In this document: positions 8,399 through 17,121 of the stretch, one piece after another
Layout of the letters: each line of letters starts with the position of its first letter
Numbering within the stretch: the first letter of the stretch is position 1
Assembly (NCBI GenBank): GCA_963830385.1
Contig: CAWHMD010000007.1
Span: forward strand, 1 to 64,000
DNA: 64,000 nucleotides
Direction of reading: 5' to 3'
Origin: Bog-532 sp963830385
GTDB taxonomy: Bacteria; Actinomycetota; Actinomycetes; Streptosporangiales; Streptosporangiaceae
Notes under the pieces: model-generated
Seen by the model: the letters and a program-made list of their open reading frames with translations, nothing else
What the model was told of the DNA's origin: nothing
Database searches by the model: none
Translations under genes and position numbers: made by a program

Positions 8399-10173
8399 GC
8401 TGCAGGACCTCCTCCCGCTGACGGGCCGGCCGCGGGAAAGACGGACGGCTGGGGTGCGGCCTGTGTCCGGGGCAGGCGGAACCGGATGGTGGTACCCCGT
8501 CCAGGCGTGCTGGCCAGATCGAAGGTCGCGCCGATCGCGGCGGCTCGTTCGCGCATGGTCTGCAGGCCCAGGTGACCGGGCGGGACGGTGCCTGGGTCGA
8601 AACCGCGGCCGTCGTCGGCCAGTTCCACGGCCACGCCTGCGTCATCGGCGGTGATGGTGGCCGTCATGGCGACTGCGGCGGCGTGCTTGACGGTGTTGTG
8701 CCAGGCCTCCAGGACCAGCCGGTAGCAGTGCTCCTCGGTGGCGGCCGGAAGGGGCAGCCTTTCCTCCGGACCGGTCACGGTGATCTGCACGTCTTCCCTG
8801 GCCGAGATCGCGGCGGCCTGGCGGCGAAGCGCGGAGACCAGGCCCTCCTCGGCCAGCGCGCCGGGGCGCAGCTCGAAGATCAGGGCCCGCATCTCGGCCA
8901 GCGCGCCGGCGGTCAGCGTGCGGAGTCGGCCGACCGCCTGGACGGCCGGCGAGTCCTCCTGCAGGCCGGCTTTGGCCATCGCGAGCTGGGCGGTGCCGGC
9001 GTGCATGGTCATGGAGAACAGCGCCTGGGAGACCGAATCGTGCAGTTCACGGGCTAGCAGGCCCCGCTCGGCGGTGTGTGCCTGCTGGGCCTCTAGCCGG
9101 GCGTCGCGTTCGGCGTTCTCGCTGGCCCGCAGGGCGGCTTCGGCCCGGCTCACCTCGGCGACTGCTGCCGCCATCATCAGCCCGCCCAGCAGGGCCACGG
9201 CCAGGAACAACTGCAAGGACCACAGCGCCTGAACGTGAGAGGGGCTGATCACGGCGAACAGTCCGTGGCCGGTGTCGGTGGCCCACTCGGCCAGCACGGC
9301 GGTGGCAGCCCCGGCCGTGGCGGCGCCACGGGTGCCGAACCGGATCGCCGCCCAGCCCAGCGGGACCAGCGCCAGGTAGGCCAGCGCCGGTGACCACTGC
9401 CAGAACACCAGCCAGACGAGCAGGAACGTCATGATCGCCAGCAGGCTGCTTTCGAAGACCGCGAAGCGGGGCCGGATCGTCCGCCAGTCGCGCGTCAGCC
9501 AGGCCAGTATCACACTGCCGACGATCAGCACGCCCAGCGCATCACCGGTCCACCAGCGTGCGAACACTGTCGGGAACGGCCCGTGCGGATGAGTGAACCG
9601 GGTCGCCGTGGCACCGATCAGCGCGCCCAGCGCCGGGCCCGCGATAACCGCGCCGAGCACGAAGGCGGCCAGCTCCCGGCGGTGGTTCAGCCGCGGGCAG
9701 CCGCCCACGGCGCGCAGCACCACGACCGCTCCCAGCACCGGCTCGGCCGTGTTGGCCAGCGCCGAACCGATCGCGGTGACCGCCACCTCGCCCAAGATCA
9801 GGTCGGCGGCCAGTTCGCTGGCGAACGTGGCGGCCAGTACGATCAGCCACCAGCGCCGCGGCAACAGCAGCAGCGCGGCGACAGTGACCCCGGCGGCCGG
9901 GAAGAACACTTCTCCGGCAGAGGTCAGATGGTTGAACTGGTACACCACCGCGGTCCCGGCCGCGTGCGCGGCCACCACCCCGAGGAACAGCGCCGCGCCA
10001 CCGAGCCTGGTACCGGTAAGAAGCCAGGTCCAGCCGGTAATATGGGCAACGCGCACGGCCGGGCCACCCGCAGGCACAGTACTCGTGGAGAGACCAGGGG
10101 AGTCCTGCGGTTGCCCGGGACCCGGCTCTGTGGGCTGAGGGCCGACCGGGTTCTGAGTATGGCGCGCCGTCAT
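8395..10173 (-). CDS. MASE1-domain membrane histidine kinase
   Basis: A 592-residue sensor kinase. About eight to ten hydrophobic segments between residues 45 and 335 fit a MASE1 integral-membrane sensory domain, which has no recognisable ligand site. A HisKA_3 dimerisation domain follows, with the phospho-accepting H378 in GLLARELHDSVSQAL, and then a HATPase_c domain (DDGRGFDPG and GHLGLQTMRERAAAIGA). This is the NarX/DesK type that partners LuxR-family regulators, and the next gene is one. The N-terminal 40 residues are proline- and glycine-rich, so a downstream start is possible. Confidence 0.88.
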   Translation of the reverse strand: MTARHTQNPVGPQPTEPGPGQPQDSPGLSTSTVPAGGPAVRVAHITGWTWLLTGTRLGGAALFLGVVAAHAAGTAVVYQFNHLTSAGEVFFPAAGVTVAALLLLPRRWWLIVLAATFASELAADLILGEVAVTAIGSALANTAEPVLGAVVVLRAVGGCPRLNHRRELAAFVLGAVIAGPALGALIGATATRFTHPHGPFPTVFARWWTGDALGVLIVGSVILAWLTRDWRTIRPRFAVFESSLLAIMTFLLVWLVFWQWSPALAYLALVPLGWAAIRFGTRGAATAGAATAVLAEWATDTGHGLFAVISPSHVQALWSLQLFLAVALLGGLMMAAAVAEVSRAEAALRASENAERDARLEAQQAHTAERGLLARELHDSVSQALFSMTMHAGTAQLAMAKAGLQEDSPAVQAVGRLRTLTAGALAEMRALIFELRPGALAEEGLVSALRRQAAAISAREDVQITVTGPEERLPLPAATEEHCYRLVLEAWHNTVKHAAAVAMTATITADDAGVAVELADDGRGFDPGTVPPGHLGLQTMRERAAAIGATFDLASTPGRGTTIRFRLPRTQAAPQPSVFPAAGPSAGGGPAA

Positions 10174-10627
10174 CTTTACATCACGCTACCGGGCCGCCGG
10201 TCACACGCTGGGCATCGGGCCCAGCCTCACACGATGCAGGCTTCGTGCCTATGCGATTATCTGATCTCGTCCCCGGGCCCGACGGTGGTTAAACCGTCCG
10301 CATGCGTCATTTGACGTAGTCGGCACCGGCTGTATGTCCCGTGCTGCTTCAGTCGTCACGACGATGCCGGGCCACGATCTGACGAGGATGCTCAAACCAG
10401 CCAGACAGCCACGCCGACGGCCACCACCTCACACATAGTACAGCTTGGAGACTCAGATGATCCTCGCCTTCCCCTATGCCATGGCCGCCGCTCGGGATCA
10501 GCCAGCCACCAGTACTGAAGACCGCCTAGCCGTCTTGTACCGCTCGCACCTGACTTGATTCGCCGTGGCCGCTGCCCGCCAGCGCTGGGCCGGTCGCACC
10601 CCAGCACTCTCAGCCACGGGAGGAGCC
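10174..10627. other. Intergenic region, promoter area with one tiny ORF
   Basis: It separates the divergent kinase gene from the DUF5999 gene. A 33-codon ORF (10457-10558, plus strand) follows a ttggagac box. Its C-terminus, DRLAVLYRSHLT, faintly recalls the start of a sigma-70 region 2. It may be a remnant but cannot be supported as a gene. Confidence 0.3.
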
Positions 10628-10855
10628 ATGACATCCACGCCAACGAGATCTGGACGGCTGCCGGGAGACGAGCCGTGCCGGCATCAGCCTCGGTGCCCGG
10701 ATGCCCTGGCGCCCGATCGCTCCGCTGCACGGGCCGTGGCCAGCCATCCGGAGCAAGGGTGGAGCCTGCTGTGCAACGGTGTCGTGCTGTTCGACGATGG
10801 CGGGGAACTCCTGCCCGCGTCTTCCAGCGTCACCGTATCGGTGGCCGCCGCCTGA
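10628..10855 (+). CDS. DUF5999 family small protein
   Basis: A 75-residue protein with the DUF5999 signature: CRHQPRCPDALAPDRSAARAVASHPEQGWSLLCNGVVLFDDGGELLP. The family occurs in actinomycetes and has no known function. Its Cys/His-rich start suggests metal binding. The start ATG at 10628 follows a ggaggag box, while the longer reading from 10565 has none. It lies in the tRNA-bounded segment near a WhiB gene, a common neighbourhood for accessory regulators. Confidence 0.75.
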   Translation: MTSTPTRSGRLPGDEPCRHQPRCPDALAPDRSAARAVASHPEQGWSLLCNGVVLFDDGGELLPASSSVTVSVAAA

Positions 10856-11046
10856 GCAGCATGTGCGGTGTTGCCGCCGACCGGCACGGTTATTTGCGAA
10901 TGGCGAGATTGGCTAGATGGCGGATGGCCGCCGCGCCGCTGCGGTCGCACGCTGACACCGGTATTAGCAGCCGTAGCCGAACATCGGCGCCCGGAACGCA
11001 CAGGGGCCGCTCCGGGCGCCGGTAACCACCACGCAGGGGAGTTCGT

Positions 11047-11244
11047 ATGAACAGGATGCGTATCAGCAAGCGCCATCGTCCAGCTAGCTGGACGCTGGAG
11101 CCGCAGTCGGCAGATCCACGCGACCGCGACATCATGCGCGCCAAGCAGCTCGCCGGCCGTTCGAGGCCGCCCGGTGCCGTCCCTCGACCCGACGACGCAG
11201 AGCCTGACCGGGGAGGTCCATACACGGATGATCCTCATGCCTAG
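11047..11244 (+). CDS. Small basic protein upstream of whiB-like gene
   Basis: A 65-residue Arg/Pro-rich protein with no recognised domain. Its ATG follows a ggggag box at a normal distance, and it overlaps the start of the WhiB-family gene by 17 bp. It may be a real small coupled gene or only a leader ORF. No function can be proposed. Confidence 0.4.
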   Translation: MNRMRISKRHRPASWTLEPQSADPRDRDIMRAKQLAGRSRPPGAVPRPDDAEPDRGGPYTDDPHA

Positions 11245-11575
11245 CGCCCCCAGCGCCGCACTAGCCCGGCCGCTCGTCACGCTGGCTGAGCCGCTGCCTT
11301 GCCACCGCATACACGGCGATCTGTGGTTTTCCGAACTGCCTGCCGAGCTTGAGCAGGCCAAGGCGCACTGTCAGCAGTGCCCGCTGCGCATGGCCTGCCT
11401 GGCCGGCGCGCTCGAACGCGCCGAACCATGCGGAGTCTGGGGCGGCGAGATCTTCCACCACGGAGCCATCATCGCGCGCAAGAGGCCACGCGGGCGACCG
11501 CCCAGGGCCAGGCCCGATTCCGGCCAAGGTCATTGCGGCCGCCCAGCGAGCCAGAGAGGAGATCATGCATCCTAA
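11228..11575 (+). CDS. WhiB-family iron-sulfur transcriptional regulator
   Basis: A 115-residue protein with the four WhiB cluster cysteines at C25, C48, C51 and C57 (the last three in CQQCPLRMAC). The GVWGG turn and a basic C-terminal tail (RKRPRGRPP) that contacts DNA in this family follow. WhiB proteins hold a [4Fe-4S] cluster and usually work with the principal sigma factor in redox or developmental control. The start at 11228 follows a ggggaggt box; ATG at 11237 is an alternative. It is an accessory paralogue carried between the two att copies. Confidence 0.88.
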   Translation: MILMPSAPSAALARPLVTLAEPLPCHRIHGDLWFSELPAELEQAKAHCQQCPLRMACLAGALERAEPCGVWGGEIFHHGAIIARKRPRGRPPRARPDSGQGHCGRPASQRGDHAS

Positions 11576-11932
11576 TCCTTCAGCAGATGGCTGCTGAGCA
11601 TGTCAAGGGCTAGCTCGCGGCGGCCAATGACACGCGGCGCGCGTCAGGCTCTCTGCGCCCGGCGGTCACGAGCGACCAGGCAAAGAACACAGCTCAGCCT
11701 GCCCACCACGCGATGATGAACCAAGTCTGAGACCCAGCTGATGGCTCGCCACCACTAAGCAGCTAGTTATCTGCTCACAAGCGCTGTAGTTACCTTGGCG
11801 GCTCATACTCGATCATGTATCTGGGCAGCTCAAAGCCGCGATCCGGGAACTACGGCCGTGACCAGCTGCCTGAATGCCTGTAGTCGCTGCGCAACCGCTC
11901 GCAGAGCAAAATATCGGATAAAGCCGCAGGTC
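11576..11932. other. Non-coding end of the att-bounded segment
   Basis: A stretch of 357 bases between the WhiB gene and the tRNA-side att copy. No ORF with start, ribosome-binding site and plausible composition is visible. It is where a right-end attachment region, or a lost integrase gene, would be expected. Confidence 0.4.
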
Positions 11933-11977
11933 AGGCGCGCCCGGCAGGACTCGAACCTGCGACCTACTGCTTAGAAG
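11933..11977. repeat. Attachment-site repeat inside tRNA-Arg
   Basis: A 45-bp direct repeat identical to 5492-5536. It covers the 3' half of the tRNA-Arg gene from the anticodon loop outward, the usual attB core of tyrosine integrases. Confidence 0.9.
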
Positions 11978-12009
11978 GCAGCTGCTCTATCCGACTGAGC
12001 TACGGGCGC
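11936..12009 (-). tRNA. tRNA-Arg (anticodon UCU)
   Basis: The 74-nt reverse-strand sequence folds as a cloverleaf. The 7-bp acceptor stem pairs GCGCCCG with CGGGCGC. The D arm has GCTC/GAGC, the anticodon stem pairs GCTGC with GCAGT around loop CTTCTAA (anticodon TCT), and the T arm pairs GCAGG with CCTGC around TTCGAGT. CCA is not encoded. Its 3' half is duplicated at 5492-5536, so the gene is the integration target of the elements on its left. Confidence 0.95.
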
Positions 12010-12613
12010 TCGCGCAACGTTCGGCACATCGTCGTCCGGCACATCATTCTGCATGGCGAAGGTCACGTCCCGGCCACGGCTCGGTCGCTGTGTATCGCTC
12101 GGATCAGCGGGGGTTGCGGACAGGTTCGAGGGCCGGGGGAGCCGTATCGGGCCGGCGCGGCGGCGACCGCGGGCCATCCGGGTAATGACCGAAATAAGAA
12201 TCGGCCGATATTCATTTAACGGCCCCAAGAATACCTGTGTACGGAACGCAGCGTGAACCGTACTGAGTTACCGCAGGGTGCAGCCTGCCGAACCGCATGC
12301 CGAACTTCCGGCAGGTCTAGACCTCTGGTGCCGACGTCACCAGTCGCCAAGTGACCGATAAACCAATCACGTAGCGTTACCAATTGGCCATGATCTGCAT
12401 CATTTGCCTCAGAAGTCAAGGGTCTGATGACCCTGGCGTACGCGCCGGGCCGTTATCCCCAGTGGTGTCATTGGGGCTAATGTTTTTTCTGTTATCCTGC
12501 GTAATTTAAGTCCAGAAAATGGCAGGTGAATGGCTAAAAGCCGGTAAAGCCTGCGTTTGTAGGCGCTGGGCCGGCTAGCGACTTCGGGCGGTAACCAATT
12601 ATCGTCACCTTTC
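12010..12613. other. Intergenic region with AT-rich patches
   Basis: About 600 bases between the tRNA and the phosphotransferase gene. AT-rich patches at 12185-12235 and 12480-12530 stand out from the GC-rich surroundings and may hold promoters. No ORF is convincing. Confidence 0.35.
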
Positions 12614-13786
12614 ATGACCTCCGCGAACAATGCTCCGATTAAGGACGCCGTCGCTTCCCGTCCAGAGCGGGCCGGCGAGGCGGAGGACAGCCCCCCGGCC
12701 GATCATCGCACCTATAGCCCGGGCGATCGTCGCACCTACGGCCCGGGTGATCGCCACGCCTACGGCCCAGGCGATCGTCACACCTACGGCCTGGCCGACC
12801 GGCGCAGCCAGGTCCCTGAGCTCGTGACGTTCGGGTCGCCGCACCCGGCCGCCCTCACGCCCGCCCCGCCCCGGCGCCCGGACGCGCTGCGCGACCTGCT
12901 GGCGGCTCCGGCCGATCTCGGCCGCCCCCTCGGCCCTCCCGCCCCGCACGCTATTTACGGCGCGACCGGCGACGCCGACTGTGAGGTGCCGCTCGTCGGG
13001 GGGGACATGACCGACGGCGTCGTCCGGGTGGGCCGGACCGTCCGGCGCCCGATACGCCCGCACACGCCGGCCGTGCACGCGTTGCTGCGCCACCTGGAAG
13101 CGGTCGGTTTCGACGGCGCTCCCCGCGTGCTCGGCACCGACGCCCAGAACCGGGAGGTTCTGACCTACCTGCCCGGCCTGGTGGCCTACCGGCCGCTGCC
13201 CGCCTACGCGGTGTCCGAGGCCACCCTGGTCGCGCTGGCCGAGCTCCAGCTGCGGTACCACGAGGCGGTGGTCGGGTTCGAACCGCCGTCCTGGGCGGCC
13301 TGGGACGGCGAGCTGACTCCGCTGGTCGACGGGCCGGCCGAGCTGATCTGCCACTGCGACATCAACCTGGAGAACGTCATCTTCGAGCCCGGCCCGGCCG
13401 GCCCGCGGCCGTACGCGCTGATTGACTTCGACCTGGCCCGGCCGGGCACCCGGCTGGTCGACATCATCCAGACGCTGCGGTACTGGGCGCCGCTGGCCGC
13501 ACCGGCCGACCGCGACCCAGCCCACGCCAATGTTGATGTCCCCCACCGGATCGCGGTGTTCTGCGAGGCCTATGGGCTGTCCCGCGCCGAGCGGGCGCGG
13601 CTCGTCCCGGTCGCGGTGCGCTGGATGCGCCGGTCCCGGGTGACGATCCGGCAGCGGGCCGACCGGCACGGCGGCGCCTGGTCCCGGATGCTCGACGCCG
13701 GGGTGGGGGAGCGGCTGATGCGGGCGGCCATCTGGCTGGAGCGCAGCCGCCCCGAGATCGAGGCGCGCCTGCACCACGGCGCCTGA
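12614..13786 (+). CDS. Aminoglycoside-phosphotransferase-like kinase with repeat-rich N-terminus
   Basis: A 390-residue protein. The last ~260 residues are an APH/choline-kinase-like fold. PLVGGDMTDGVVRVGRTVRRP is the nucleotide-loop region, ICHCDINLENVIF the catalytic Brenner motif (H247, D249, N254) and ALIDFDLA the metal-binding Asp (D271). Residues about 30-65 are four imperfect copies of an eight-residue unit with core TYGPGDRH, encoded by 24-bp DNA repeats, and are probably disordered. No ribosome-binding site precedes 12614. GTG at 12824 or a start near 12980 would give the usual family length, so the repeats may not be translated. The substrate is unknown; resistance should not be assumed. 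Confidence 0.7.
   Translation: MTSANNAPIKDAVASRPERAGEAEDSPPADHRTYSPGDRRTYGPGDRHAYGPGDRHTYGLADRRSQVPELVTFGSPHPAALTPAPPRRPDALRDLLAAPADLGRPLGPPAPHAIYGATGDADCEVPLVGGDMTDGVVRVGRTVRRPIRPHTPAVHALLRHLEAVGFDGAPRVLGTDAQNREVLTYLPGLVAYRPLPAYAVSEATLVALAELQLRYHEAVVGFEPPSWAAWDGELTPLVDGPAELICHCDINLENVIFEPGPAGPRPYALIDFDLARPGTRLVDIIQTLRYWAPLAAPADRDPAHANVDVPHRIAVFCEAYGLSRAERARLVPVAVRWMRRSRVTIRQRADRHGGAWSRMLDAGVGERLMRAAIWLERSRPEIEARLHHGA
12704..12800. repeat. Four imperfect 24-bp tandem repeats
   Basis: Tandem units with core cctacggcccgggygatcg and minor variation lie within the 5' part of the phosphotransferase gene. Being multiples of 3, they keep the reading frame. Confidence 0.75.
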
Positions 13787-13823
13787 GCCGCGGCGGCATC
13801 TGAGCTTCGCCTAGGGTCGGAGG

Positions 13824-14810
13824 GTGACCTCCTCCTCCCGGGCCGCCCCGTCCCGCATGCCCCGCCGTGACCTGGCCCTGGCCGCCGGACTGGTGGCCGG
13901 GGTGGCGCTCGACGCGATGCTCGGCGACCCCCGGCGCGGTCACCCGGTCGCCGCGTTCGGCCGCGGAGCGGCCCGCCTGGAGCGCCACACCTACGCCGAC
14001 AACCGGGCCCGCGGCGCGCTGTACACGGCCGCCTGCGTGCTGGCCGCCGCCGCCCCGGCCGCTGCCGCCGTCCAGCTGACCCGCCGCCGCCCGCTGGCCT
14101 TCGGTGCCGCGGCCGCGGCCACGGTCTGGGCGGTCACCGGTGCCCGTTCGCTTCGTTTTTCGGCAGAAACGGTAAAGGCTGCGCTGGAGAAGGGTGACCT
14201 GGTCGCTGCCCGGTCCCTGCTCCCCGGGCTCTGCAGCCGCGACCCCGCGCAGCTCGGCCCCAAGGAGATCGCCCGGGCGGTGGTCGAGTCCGTCGCCGAG
14301 AACACCAGCGACGCCACCGTTGGGCCGCTGCTGTGGGGCGCGGTCACCGGGTTGCCCGGGCTGGCCGTCTACCGGGCGGTCAACACGCTCGACGCCATGG
14401 TCGGCTACCGGTCACCCCGGTACGCGAGGTTCGGCTGGGCCGCCGCCCGTCTCGACGACGTGCTCAACTGGGCGCCCGCCCGGCTGACGGCGGCCCTGGC
14501 AGCGGCCTGCGCACCGCTGGTGGACGGCCGCCCCGGCCAGGCCTGGCGCACGGCCCGGAGCGACGGCGGCCACCACCCCAGCCCCAACGCCGGCCGCCCC
14601 GAGGCCGCGTTCGCGGGCGCGCTCGGCCTGCGGCTGGGCGGGTCCAGCCGCTACGGCGGGGTCACCGAGCACCGGCCGGAGCTGGGTGACGGCCGCCCGC
14701 CCGAGCCGGCTGACATCGGCCGCGCCGCCCGGCTGTCGCTGGCGGTGACGGCGGCGGCGGCCGGGCTGGCCGCCGCCGCGGCGATCGCACTCGGCCGGAT
14801 ACCCCGGTGA
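13824..14810 (+). CDS. cobD: Adenosylcobinamide-phosphate synthase (CobD/CbiB)
   Basis: A 328-residue integral membrane enzyme. It attaches the aminopropanol arm to adenosylcobyric acid during cobalamin synthesis. Family hallmarks are LDAMLGDPRRGHPVAAFGR near the start, ENTSDATVGPLLWGAVTGLPGLAVYRAVNTLDAMVGY, and GGHHPSPNAGRPEAAFAGALGLRLGG. Hydrophobic stretches at the N-terminus, about residues 70-95 and at the C-terminus fit membrane anchoring. The GTG start follows a ggagg box. The stop overlaps the cobQ start (GTGA at 14807-14810), so the two genes are coupled. Confidence 0.93.
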   Translation: MTSSSRAAPSRMPRRDLALAAGLVAGVALDAMLGDPRRGHPVAAFGRGAARLERHTYADNRARGALYTAACVLAAAAPAAAAVQLTRRRPLAFGAAAAATVWAVTGARSLRFSAETVKAALEKGDLVAARSLLPGLCSRDPAQLGPKEIARAVVESVAENTSDATVGPLLWGAVTGLPGLAVYRAVNTLDAMVGYRSPRYARFGWAAARLDDVLNWAPARLTAALAAACAPLVDGRPGQAWRTARSDGGHHPSPNAGRPEAAFAGALGLRLGGSSRYGGVTEHRPELGDGRPPEPADIGRAARLSLAVTAAAAGLAAAAAIALGRIPR

Positions 14811-16387
14811 AGGGCACTCTGCTGGTCGCGGGCACCAGCTCCGACGCGGGCAAGAGCGTTCTGGTGGCCGGCCTGTGCCGCTGGCTGGCCCGCCAGGGTG
14901 TGCGGGTGGCGCCGTTCAAGGCCCAGAACATGTCGCTCAACTCGTTCGTCACCCCCGCCGGGGCCGAGATCGGCCGGGCCCAGGTCATGCAGGCGGCCGC
15001 GGCCGGGGTGGAACCGACCGCCGACATGAACCCGGTCCTGCTCAAGCCGGGCAGCGACCGCCGCAGCCAGGTCGTGGTGCTCGGCCAGCCGACCACCGAG
15101 GCCGACGCGATGTCCTACCGGTCGATGGCCGCCGGGCTGCGCGAGGTGGCGCTGGCCAGCCTGGCGCGGCTGCGCACGGAGTTCGACGTGGTGATCTGCG
15201 AGGGCGCCGGCAGCCCGGCCGAGATCAACCTGCGCGCCACCGACGTGGCCAACATGGGGCTCGCCACCGCGGCCGGGATGCCGGTCATCGTGGTCGGCGA
15301 CATCGACCGCGGCGGGGTGTTCGCCGCTCTGTACGGCACGCTGGCGCTGATGCCGCCGGCCGACCAGGAGCTGGTCGCCGGCTTCGTGATCAACAAATTC
15401 CGCGGCGCCCCCGAGCTGCTGGCCAGCGGCAACGTGATGCTGGAGCAGCTCACCGGCCGCCCGCTGCTCGGCGTCCTGCCGTGGACCGACGGCCTCGGCA
15501 TCGACGCCGAAGACTCCCTGGCCCTCTCCTCCGTCACCCACACCACACAAGCCCCCCAAGCCCCTCAAGCCCCTCAAGCCCCGAAAACACCATCCGCCAC
15601 ATCAGACCCGCACAGCTCAGCAGCCCCGCAAGCCTCAGAAGTCCTCCGTATCTCCGTGGTCCGGTTCCCGCGCGTGAGCAACTTCACCGACATCGACGCG
15701 CTGGCGGCCGAGCCCGGGGTGCTCATCCGCTTCGCCACCGAACCGGCCGAGCTGGCCGACGCTGACCTGGTGATCCTGCCCGGCACCCGGGCGACCGTGG
15801 CCGACCTGGGCTGGCTGCGCCAGCGCGGGCTGGCCGCGGTCGTCACCGAACGGGCCCGGGCCGGCCGCCCGGTGCTGGGCATCTGCGGCGGCTACCAGAT
15901 GCTGGCCAACGGCATCGACGACCAGGTGGAGTCCAGGGCCGGGCAGGTCGGCGGGCTCGGGCTGCTGCCCGGCCGGGTGGTGTTCGCGGCCGGCAAGACG
16001 CTGGGCCGCCCGCACGGCTCGGCGCTGGGCGCACCGGTCGCGGGCTACGAGATCCACCACGGGCAGGTCGAGCTCGACCGGTCCCGCTGCGAGCCGTTCC
16101 TCGACGGCGGCCGGGCCGGCGCGGTGTGGGGGACCAGCTGGCACGGCACGCTGGAGAACGACGGTTTCCGGCGGGCGTTCCTGACCGAGGTCGCCGGGCA
16201 GGCCGGCCGGCCGTTCGTGCCCGCGCCCGACACCGACTTCGCGCGGCTGCGGGAGGCGCGCCTGGACGCCCTCGGTGACCTGGTCGCCCGGCACCTGGAC
16301 ACCGCCGCCCTGAACCGGCTGATCAGCACCGGCCCGCCCGCCGGCCTGCCGGTCCTGCCCCCGGCCGGCCCGGCCGAAGGAGCCTGA
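14807..16387 (+). CDS. cobQ: Cobyric acid synthase (CobQ/CbiP)
   Basis: A 526-residue glutamine-dependent amidotransferase that amidates adenosylcobyrinic acid a,c-diamide to cobyric acid. The N-terminal dethiobiotin-synthetase-like domain has the P-loop VAGTSSDAGKS and the family block KAQNMSLNSFVTPAGAEIGRAQ. The C-terminal class I glutaminase domain has the nucleophile Cys in VLGICGGYQML and His in SWHGTLEND. Between them (about residues 243-280) is a low-complexity linker of Ala-Pro-Gln repeats encoded by cccctcaag DNA repeats, absent from typical CobQ. GTG start, coupled to cobD. Confidence 0.94.
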   Translation: MKGTLLVAGTSSDAGKSVLVAGLCRWLARQGVRVAPFKAQNMSLNSFVTPAGAEIGRAQVMQAAAAGVEPTADMNPVLLKPGSDRRSQVVVLGQPTTEADAMSYRSMAAGLREVALASLARLRTEFDVVICEGAGSPAEINLRATDVANMGLATAAGMPVIVVGDIDRGGVFAALYGTLALMPPADQELVAGFVINKFRGAPELLASGNVMLEQLTGRPLLGVLPWTDGLGIDAEDSLALSSVTHTTQAPQAPQAPQAPKTPSATSDPHSSAAPQASEVLRISVVRFPRVSNFTDIDALAAEPGVLIRFATEPAELADADLVILPGTRATVADLGWLRQRGLAAVVTERARAGRPVLGICGGYQMLANGIDDQVESRAGQVGGLGLLPGRVVFAAGKTLGRPHGSALGAPVAGYEIHHGQVELDRSRCEPFLDGGRAGAVWGTSWHGTLENDGFRRAFLTEVAGQAGRPFVPAPDTDFARLREARLDALGDLVARHLDTAALNRLISTGPPAGLPVLPPAGPAEGA

Positions 16388-17073
16388 TGCCCGCACCCGG
16401 CAACCCCGCACCCGGCAACCCCGCACCCGGCGACCCCGCACCCGGCGACCCCGCACCCGGCGACCCCGCCTGGCTCGCGTCCCGGCCCGTGCTGATCTTC
16501 GATATCGGCGGGGTGGTGCTGGACTGGAATCCGCGGCACCTGTTCCGGGCGCTGATCCCGGACGAGGCGCAGCGCGAGTGGTTCCTGGCCGAGGTCTGCT
16601 CGCTGCAGTGGAACGCCCAGATGGACGCGGGCAAGCCGTCGGCCGAGGCGGTCGCGGAGCTCAGCGCCCAGTACCCGGAGCACGCCGCCTGGATCCGCGC
16701 CTACTGGGACCGGTGGCCGGAGATGCTCGGCGGCCTGGTACCGGGTATCGCCAGCCTGCTCACCGATCTGGCCGCGGCCGGCCGCGGCCTGTACGCGATC
16801 ACCAACTTCAACGGCGAAGTGTGGCCGCTTACGCAGGCCATGTACCCCGAGCTCAGCTGCTTCAAGGACGTGATCGTGTCCAGCTTCGCCGGGATCTGCA
16901 AACCTGACCCGGAAATCTTCGCGCTGGCCCTGCGCCAGTTCGGGGTGGCGGCCGGGGACTGCCTGTTCATCGACGACGTGACGGCCAACGTGGCCGGGGC
17001 CCGCGCCGCCGGGATCGCAGCCGTTCAGTTCACCTCGGCGCCCGCCCTGCGGCGACTGCTGCTGGCCCCATAG
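16387..17073 (+). CDS. HAD-superfamily hydrolase with Pro-Ala-Gly repeat leader
   Basis: A 228-residue protein. The HAD core has the nucleophile Asp in LIFDIGGVVLDW, the Asn of motif 2 in YAITNFNG, the Lys in ICKPDPEIF and the acidic pair in CLFIDDVTANVAGARAAG. This is the haloacid-dehalogenase/epoxide-hydrolase-N-like subfamily. Residues 1-27 are tandem PAPGN/PAPGD units encoded by 15-bp repeats, and the catalytic domain starts only after them. The start codon overlaps the cobQ stop by one base. The substrate is unknown. Coupling to cobQ suggests co-expression with corrin synthesis but not a demonstrated role there. Confidence 0.82.
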   Translation: MPAPGNPAPGNPAPGDPAPGDPAPGDPAWLASRPVLIFDIGGVVLDWNPRHLFRALIPDEAQREWFLAEVCSLQWNAQMDAGKPSAEAVAELSAQYPEHAAWIRAYWDRWPEMLGGLVPGIASLLTDLAAAGRGLYAITNFNGEVWPLTQAMYPELSCFKDVIVSSFAGICKPDPEIFALALRQFGVAAGDCLFIDDVTANVAGARAAGIAAVQFTSAPALRRLLLAP

Positions 17074-17121
17074 CATGGGCGGCGACGTAGCCACGTCCGC
17101 CGCGAACCCGAGGGTTGAAAC

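Noticed and set aside
10457..10558. 33-codon ORF with weak sigma-factor-like end
   Set aside because: Too short, weak resemblance and no conserved context. Noted within the intergenic entry only.
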